A stretch of 10,099 bases of DNA, taken from Pseudonocardiaceae bacterium (GTDB taxonomy: Bacteria > Actinomycetota > Actinomycetes > Mycobacteriales > Pseudonocardiaceae). Within the stretch, counting starts at the first letter, position 1, and every line of letters begins with the position of its first letter. The translations under genes were made by a program, and so were the position numbers. Positions 5,403 to 10,099 of the stretch are shown piece by piece. Below the pieces are notes generated by a model. That model was not told the origin of the DNA. It worked only from the letters and a program-made list of their open reading frames with translations, and ran no database searches. The stretch covers positions 1 to 10,099 of the forward strand of contig JAICSB010000082.1 in NCBI GenBank assembly GCA_025937115.1, given 5' to 3'.

Positions 5403-8069
5403 TCACCTCCTTCCGTAAGTCGACGCGGATACCAAACCGTTTCTCCCCGTCAGCGCTGCCGGCACGGGGGCATCGTGCGGCGGGAACTGCCGTGATTCAC
5501 AGAGAAACGGGAGACCGACGGGGTGCTCGTGCACAGCCGCACCCAGTGCGAGCAGGACGCCTGCGGCGCCGCTCGCCAAATCCATTGACAGCCGGAGCAG
5601 CTGTTCCCCAGGGAAGGCAAGGTGACCCTGGTAGTCAACGCGGTGCCAGCCGAGGCGCCGGATCTGAGCAGCTACCTCCTCGTTCCAGACCGCATGCCCC
5701 GGTGGGTATCCCCGGCTGAGGTAGACAATCATTCCGGCCCGGCCACTGAACAGACCCGGCTGGATGTAGAACCGGGACAGTGCGGCGCGGCGAATAGCGG
5801 CCGCAGCGTTGACGAACTCGTCATCTACCCGGTGCGTGAGGTACTCGTCGAGCACCATGCCGATGCCCGCGCTGCCCCTGTCGAGGTAGGGCATCGCCCG
5901 CCAGCCCTCGTTGACGCGCATCGAGCCGTCGGCACGTACCAGGCAGCGGCGTAAATCTTGGCGTAACGCGGTCGCGGACAATTCGAGGAATCCGCGGTCA
6001 CCGGTGTGCTCGTAAAGCCGCAAGAACATCAGCGCAGGTCCCGACGAGCCTTGCATCAGCCCGGCGTATGGATTATCTCCGCCGCTGATCGTGCCGACGC
6101 TATCGATGGTGCCCAGCCGGTCGGCGACGATATCGGCGGCACGCAGCGCATGGTCGAACAGCGTGGGTTCGCCAGCCATGCCCGCGAAGTAGGCAAGGTT
6201 GAGCGCGACGCCAGCCAGCCCGCCGGACAGGTCTGAACCTAGTTGGTCGCTGTGCTCGGTGAGGCAGAACTCGATCAGGTCCAGGGCCGCTTGCCGGTAT
6301 CCCAGCTCCGCCAGCACATACGCCACGCCGTGCAGCCCGTCGTAGAAACCTAGCCGGGTTCCGCGGGCCGCCGCGGCCGCCCGCTCGAGTAGCCAGTGCT
6401 CCCCGGCGGGGTAGGGCGTGGCCCGGGTGACCGCGAGTGCGTAGAGCACACCGGCGGCGCCGTGGGCGATGTTAAGACCACCGGTGCTGAACTGCGCGAT
6501 GTCGCCAGGAAACAGCCGATCGGTGCGCTTCGGAGTAGCACTGGCCAGGATTCCGGCGACGATCGAGTCCCGGGCGGTTGTCCAGCCGCTTATCCCATCG
6601 GGTAGCGACGGCAGCGCTCGGACGCGCCGTCGGGGTGCAGACTTGTCAGTCCCGCTGGTTCTGCTGGTTCCGGTGATCGTCCGCACCGCCTCCGCCAGGA
6701 AAGCAGGTGGCACCGGGAAATGTTCGGCGATGACCTCGGCGAAGTCTTCCGGCTTTCCGGCGTCAAGCCGGATCATCGCGGTCAAGGGAAGGAACAGGGC
6801 CAATCGCAGGCAGGCTAAGGAGTACCGGTCGATGTCGAACCCGACCCGATCCCGCGGGGCGCTAAATGCTGGGCTGCCCAGGGTCGGGCGGCGTGCCTCA
6901 TCGATTCGCGCTGCGACCTCGTAGTCGATCAGCGTGGCTCGGCCGTCGTCCCGGACGATGACATTGAACAGGTGCAGATCACCGTGGATGACACCACAGC
7001 CATGAATGGCCGTGATGATCTCTTCCACCTGAGCGCACATCCCTAACGCCCACTCCGTATAGGCGGCGAACTCGGCGGGTCCGGCGGCGGGGTCGTTCAT
7101 CGGCCAGCGCTGCGCGAAAACCTTGTTCAGCGGCGTTCCCTCAATGAACTCCAGCGCCAGGAAATGATGCTCGCCCAGAGCGAAGTGATCGTGGACAGAA
7201 GGCACGCCCTCGACTCCAGCCAGGCATTCGAGCATTTCCCGTTCGCGCCGCAGCCGTTCGACCGCGTCGGCGCCGTCGGCGGCGAGGCCAGCGTGCGGCC
7301 GGGCCTCCTTCAGGACCACCCGCACGCCGGTGCGCTGGTCTGTCGCCTCGTAGAGTCCCCCGCCGTTGGAGAAATGCAGCACCTGCTCGATGCGATACGG
7401 CAGGTCGGTGACGGTGGTGGCGTTGCGCGCTGCAAGTTGGGGAACAAGCAGGTCCGGCAAGGTCACCCAAGGAGGCGTGCAGAACACCGCATCCCTGCGG
7501 TCCGGCACCAGCGCTCCGTTGGGGTCCTCGATGGCCGGCACCCGGTCACCCCGCGCCGACAGGCAGTGCCGCAGTGCGAAACCGCCGTAGCGCACATAGA
7601 GTGGACCTTCGTTCCAGCGCAGGTCGCTGAGGATGTAGGGACCTGGTTCGCCGGCCAGGAGTTCGCCCAGGTCGTGCAGGATTGTGCCGAGCGCATCAAC
7701 GTCAGCCGGGTAGATCGTGACGAACTTGCCACTAGACCCCCGCGGCGCATACTTCGCGTTCTGCAGGTGAACGGCGCTTCGTGCAGCCAGGAACTTGAAC
7801 GTGATCCGGCGCGGAACACAGTAGGCCCATACGGTTTCCAGAATGCGTTCCGCGTTATCGAGACACGCCGACGCGTGAACCTTCCAGCCCTGCTGGAGCA
7901 CCGCAGCGCCCCCCGGGTTCATGACCACCCATTTATCGAGGAAGCGCCGTTCCCACCCATCGGGAACCGGACGTTGCACCGCATCGAAAGGGTGCATCCG
8001 GTTGGTCCCGGACATCGAATCGTAAAACAACGGATCCGCGATGCAGTACACCTCGTAACCGTTGTCCAC
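5403..8069 (-). CDS. lanKC: Class III lanthionine synthetase LanKC (RamC/AmfT-like)
   Basis: An 888-residue trifunctional enzyme that phosphorylates Ser/Thr of the precursor, eliminates phosphate and cyclises with Cys. The N-terminal lyase region (about 1-215) includes GWKVHASACLDNAERIL, FKFLAARS and GSSGKFVTIYPAD, typical of RamC. The kinase domain (about 225-450) shows the glycine loop SNGGGLYEA (234-242), the beta-3 lysine K254 in VVLKEA, the catalytic HGD (362-364) with N369 in VIHGDLHLFNVIV, and metal-binding D382 in LIDYE. The cyclase-like domain (about 520-850) has Gly-rich repeats (AHGAAGVLY, YDGLHGVAY, LSGGLAGVA, RGSAGIGMVL, LFSGRAGMIV, ASGAAGVLLAL) but lacks the Cys-Cys-His zinc ligands of LanL and LanM enzymes, which makes it class III and not class IV. 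The start is GTG 8069, with AAGGGGG 5 nt upstream. The stop TGA (5403-5405) lies inside the precursor's ribosome-binding site, so the two are translationally linked. First gene of the operon. Confidence 0.97.
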   Translation of the reverse strand: MDNGYEVYCIADPLFYDSMSGTNRMHPFDAVQRPVPDGWERRFLDKWVVMNPGGAAVLQQGWKVHASACLDNAERILETVWAYCVPRRITFKFLAARSAVHLQNAKYAPRGSSGKFVTIYPADVDALGTILHDLGELLAGEPGPYILSDLRWNEGPLYVRYGGFALRHCLSARGDRVPAIEDPNGALVPDRRDAVFCTPPWVTLPDLLVPQLAARNATTVTDLPYRIEQVLHFSNGGGLYEATDQRTGVRVVLKEARPHAGLAADGADAVERLRREREMLECLAGVEGVPSVHDHFALGEHHFLALEFIEGTPLNKVFAQRWPMNDPAAGPAEFAAYTEWALGMCAQVEEIITAIHGCGVIHGDLHLFNVIVRDDGRATLIDYEVAARIDEARRPTLGSPAFSAPRDRVGFDIDRYSLACLRLALFLPLTAMIRLDAGKPEDFAEVIAEHFPVPPAFLAEAVRTITGTSRTSGTDKSAPRRRVRALPSLPDGISGWTTARDSIVAGILASATPKRTDRLFPGDIAQFSTGGLNIAHGAAGVLYALAVTRATPYPAGEHWLLERAAAAARGTRLGFYDGLHGVAYVLAELGYRQAALDLIEFCLTEHSDQLGSDLSGGLAGVALNLAYFAGMAGEPTLFDHALRAADIVADRLGTIDSVGTISGGDNPYAGLMQGSSGPALMFLRLYEHTGDRGFLELSATALRQDLRRCLVRADGSMRVNEGWRAMPYLDRGSAGIGMVLDEYLTHRVDDEFVNAAAAIRRAALSRFYIQPGLFSGRAGMIVYLSRGYPPGHAVWNEEVAAQIRRLGWHRVDYQGHLAFPGEQLLRLSMDLASGAAGVLLALGAAVHEHPVGLPFLCESRQFPPHDAPVPAALTGRNGLVSASTYGRR
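5405..5412 (-). promoter_or_regulatory. Perfect Shine-Dalgarno of the precursor gene, overlapping the lanKC stop
   Basis: AAGGAGGT is fully complementary to the 16S anti-Shine-Dalgarno and is set 7 nt before the ATG at 5397. The lanKC stop codon TGA begins at its last base (GGTGA), so ribosomes finishing lanKC arrive on this site. It is the strongest ribosome site of the operon and fits high precursor output. Confidence 0.9.
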
Positions 8070-8127
8070 TGTGTCCCCCTTGCCGACCGATCATCGCTAT
8101 GCAGCAATAATCGCGCCGACGCCATGG

Positions 8128-8142
8128 GTGCCGCTAGTGCCG
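8128..8142. promoter_or_regulatory. Direct repeat GTGCCG-N3-GTGCCG, candidate operator
   Basis: GTGCCG occurs twice with a 9-bp period (8128-8133, 8137-8142), 59-73 bp upstream of the lanKC start. The spacing equals that of the GTGACA repeat in the regulator's own upstream region. Assignment to the RamR-like protein is inference. Confidence 0.3.
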
Positions 8143-8165
8143 TTCGTCAGGCTTTCCATGTGAAG

Positions 8166-8190
8166 GAATCACGGGTGTCGGCGGTGATTC
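8166..8190. terminator. Inverted repeat after dnaE (possible terminator or operator)
   Basis: GAATCAC (8166-8172), an 11-nt loop, GTGATTC (8184-8190), about 26 bp after the dnaE stop. The stem can be lengthened outward with a 3-nt bulge (GTG at 8160-8162 with CAC after 8190). There is no T tract. It could weakly end the dnaE transcript or be a dyad for a DNA-binding protein; I cannot decide between them. Confidence 0.4.
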
Positions 8191-8215
8191 ACACGCCATC
8201 TCTCGAGCCTGATCG

Positions 8216-10099
8216 TCAGGCCAGGCAACCGGGGCCGAGCAGGGCTTTGAGATCCCCCATCAGCGCAGTGCTAGGTGTCACCCGCAGGCTGTCGTCGAGC
8301 TTCAGCAGGTGCTTGCGGCCGCCATTGACCAGGCTCAGCCGTACTTCCTGGGAGCCGGGGTGGCGGGCCAGCACGTCCTTGAGCTGGGCGACCCGCTCGG
8401 GCGAGCAGCGTGCCGCGAGCATGCTCACCGTCACCGGTTGCCCCGCACCGGGCTGCCCGCCGTCACCAGCCGAACCACCGGGCTGGGCGAGGTCGGGAAC
8501 CACCAGGTCGTTGGCGATCAGCGAGATCCGGTCGTCTCGTTTGGTTACCCGGGCCTTGACCAGCACGATGTGATCCTCTGCGACGTTCACCCCGACGACT
8601 GAGTAGGTCTTGGGAAAGAAGAGGACCTCGATCCCTGCGGCGAGATCCTCTAGCTGGGCGGCAGCCCACGGCTCACCGTTGCGGTTGACCCGTCGCGTCA
8701 CGCTGGCGAGGATCCCGCCAACGATCACCTGCGCACCGTCGCTGACCGTGCCATCGAGGATCGAGGCGATCGGGGTGTCCGCCTGGCGGGCCAGGGCATG
8801 CTCCACGCCCTGCAACGGGTGCCCCGAGACGTAGAGACCGAGCATTTCCCGCTCTAGGGCAAGCTGATGCTTGCTATCCCATTGCTCGGCGGGCACCGGC
8901 ACGTCAAACAGGTTCAGCCCGGCGCCGGTACCGGGCTCGCCGCCGAACAGGTCGAACTGCCCGATCGCCTCAGCTCGCTTGGAGTCCATGACCACGTCGA
9001 TCGCCTCGGCGTGCACCAAATACAACCCCTTGCGAGGGTGTCCAAGCGAGTCGAACGCCCCCGCCTTGACCAGCGACTCCACGACCTTCCGGTTGCAGGC
9101 CACCGCGTCGACCTTGCGCAGGAAATCCGAGAAGTCTGTGTAAGAGCCCTTTTCGGTGCGGGCCCGGGTGATCGCATCGACGACGTTACCGCCCACGTTG
9201 CGCATGGCGCCGAGCCCGAACCGGATATCTTTGCCGACGGCGACGAAGTCGCGCTCGGAAGAGTTCACATCCGGCGGCAACACCGTGATGCCCATCTTAC
9301 GACACTCGGCGAGGTAGATTGCGGCTTTGTCTTTATCGTCGCCCACGCTGGTCAGCAGCGCAGCCATGTATTCTGAACGATAGTTGGCTTTGAGGTAGGC
9401 GGTCCAGTAGGAGACCAGCCCGTATCCTGCGGTGTGTGCGCGGTTGAAAGCGTAGTCGGAGAACGGGAGCAAGATGTCCCACAGCGTCTTTATCGCAGCC
9501 GAGGAGTAACCGGCGTCACGCATTCCACCGGAAAAAGTCTCGTACTCTTTGTCTAGGATCTCTTTTTTCTTCTTGCCCATCGCCCGGCGCAGCAAGTCCG
9601 CTTTGCCCAGTGAATACCCGGCTACCCGCTGGGCGATCGCCATGACCTGCTCTTGGTAGACGATCAGCCCGAAGGTCTCGTCCAGGATGTCCGCCAGCGG
9701 TTCGGCCAACTCCGGATGGATCGGCCGCACCTCCTGGCGGCCGTTTTTCCGGTCGGCGTAGTCGTTGTGCGCGTTGGCGCCCATCGGCCCGGGTCGATAC
9801 AAGGCCAGGACTGCGGAGATGTCTTCAAAAGTGGTCGGCACCATGCGACGGAGCAGGTCACGCATCGGCCCCCCGTCGAGCTGGAACACCCCGAGGGTGT
9901 CCCCGCTGGCGAGTAGCTCATAGGCCTTGGCATCGTCGAGTTCCAGATTCTCCAGATCCAACGGTGGCTTGCTATTGAGCTTGATATTGCGCAGCGCGTC
10001 GTCGATGACCGTAAGGTTGCGCAGCCCGAGGAAGTCCATCTTGAGCAGTCCGAGTGTTTCGCAGGCGCCCATATCGAACTGCGTGATGATCGCACCGTC
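8216..10099 (-). CDS. dnaE: DNA polymerase III alpha subunit (DnaE1 type), C-terminal half
   Basis: 627 C-terminal residues of the replicative polymerase alpha subunit (full length about 1,180); the gene continues past the right edge. It catalyses chromosomal DNA synthesis within the replisome. Landmarks in order: the [15 protein letters not shown] block, believed to carry the third catalytic Asp of C-family polymerases; [16 protein letters not shown] and [19 protein letters not shown] with [44 protein letters not shown]; the helix-hairpin-helix region; and the C-terminal OB-fold segment around [22 protein letters not shown]. The C-terminus [21 protein letters not shown] is typical of actinobacterial DnaE1. 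The frame is intact with no sign of decay. It runs in the same direction as the lanthipeptide operon 146 bp downstream, so some read-through into lanKC is possible. Confidence 0.97.
   Translation of the reverse strand, partial: DGAIITQFDMGACETLGLLKMDFLGLRNLTVIDDALRNIKLNSKPPLDLENLELDDAKAYELLASGDTLGVFQLDGGPMRDLLRRMVPTTFEDISAVLALYRPGPMGANAHNDYADRKNGRQEVRPIHPELAEPLADILDETFGLIVYQEQVMAIAQRVAGYSLGKADLLRRAMGKKKKEILDKEYETFSGGMRDAGYSSAAIKTLWDILLPFSDYAFNRAHTAGYGLVSYWTAYLKANYRSEYMAALLTSVGDDKDKAAIYLAECRKMGITVLPPDVNSSERDFVAVGKDIRFGLGAMRNVGGNVVDAITRARTEKGSYTDFSDFLRKVDAVACNRKVVESLVKAGAFDSLGHPRKGLYLVHAEAIDVVMDSKRAEAIGQFDLFGGEPGTGAGLNLFDVPVPAEQWDSKHQLALEREMLGLYVSGHPLQGVEHALARQADTPIASILDGTVSDGAQVIVGGILASVTRRVNRNGEPWAAAQLEDLAAGIEVLFFPKTYSVVGVNVAEDHIVLVKARVTKRDDRISLIANDLVVPDLAQPGGSAGDGGQPGAGQPVTVSMLAARCSPERVAQLKDVLARHPGSQEVRLSLVNGGRKHLLKLDDSLRVTPSTALMGDLKALLGPGCLA

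Larger units (their letters stand above)
8070..8215 (-). promoter_or_regulatory. Upstream region of the lanthipeptide operon
   Basis: This 146-bp gap separates the dnaE stop from the lanKC start and is the only place for an operon-specific promoter. No good -35/-10 pair is visible, as expected for an activator-dependent promoter. A GTGCCG-N3-GTGCCG direct repeat (8128-8142) lies about 60-70 bp upstream of the start codon and is a candidate operator for the RamR-like regulator. A 7-bp inverted repeat lies just beyond it (8166-8190). Confidence 0.5.

Noticed and set aside
5403..8069. LanKC considered as a class IV (LanL) synthetase
   Set aside because: The cyclase domain has the glycine-rich repeats but none of the Cys-Cys-His zinc ligands that define class IV cyclases.
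7164..8573. Long plus-strand open frame (469 codons) opposite lanKC and the dnaE end
   Set aside because: It is a GC-rich antisense shadow: low-complexity Arg/Pro-rich translation with no family motifs, running across two well-supported minus-strand genes and their intergenic region.

Overview
The window is high-GC and carries a compact class III lanthipeptide (SapB/AmfS-type) biosynthetic locus between two housekeeping genes. The GC-rich codon use, GTG/TTG starts, actinobacterial DnaE1-type C-terminus and ram/amf gene order all point to a filamentous actinomycete. A Pseudonocardiales or Streptomyces-like host is plausible, but this is inference and not proven by the sequence.

Layout: at 1-527 (minus) is the N-terminal part of bioA (biotin synthesis, DAPA aminotransferase). 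A gene-free stretch of about 380 bp (528-904) separates it from a divergent NarL/LuxR-type response regulator of the RamR/AmfR family (905-1555, plus). That stretch holds two short hairpins, a hexamer direct repeat and a 20-codon upstream ORF with a very strong Shine-Dalgarno. The regulator is convergent with the minus-strand lanthipeptide operon, and a 16-bp stem-loop sits between them. Read in the direction of transcription the operon runs: lanKC (8069 to 5403), the 40-residue lanthipeptide precursor (5397 to 5275), a strong intra-operon hairpin (5262-5225), then two ABC exporter half-transporters (5147 to 3378 and 3381 to 1597). From 8216 to the right edge is the C-terminal half of dnaE, also minus strand.

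How the genes work together: the RamR-like regulator presumably switches on the lanKC-led operon. LanKC phosphorylates Ser in the precursor, eliminates phosphate and cyclises the dehydro residues with Cys to give lanthionine or labionin. The two half-transporters form a heterodimeric exporter. No leader peptidase and no sensor kinase are encoded in the window.

The most unusual item is the precursor. It has the canonical LLDLQAME leader motif of class III peptides, but its core appears to stop after a single Ser-x2-Ser-x3-Cys ring motif (SDISLLLC followed by Gly-stop), whereas SapB and AmfS have two rings. Ahead of the ring is a His/Gly-rich stretch (DDHGHGHGRSHG) encoded by a tandem GGCCGT hexanucleotide repeat. 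This predicts a one-ring product that may carry a metal-binding tail.
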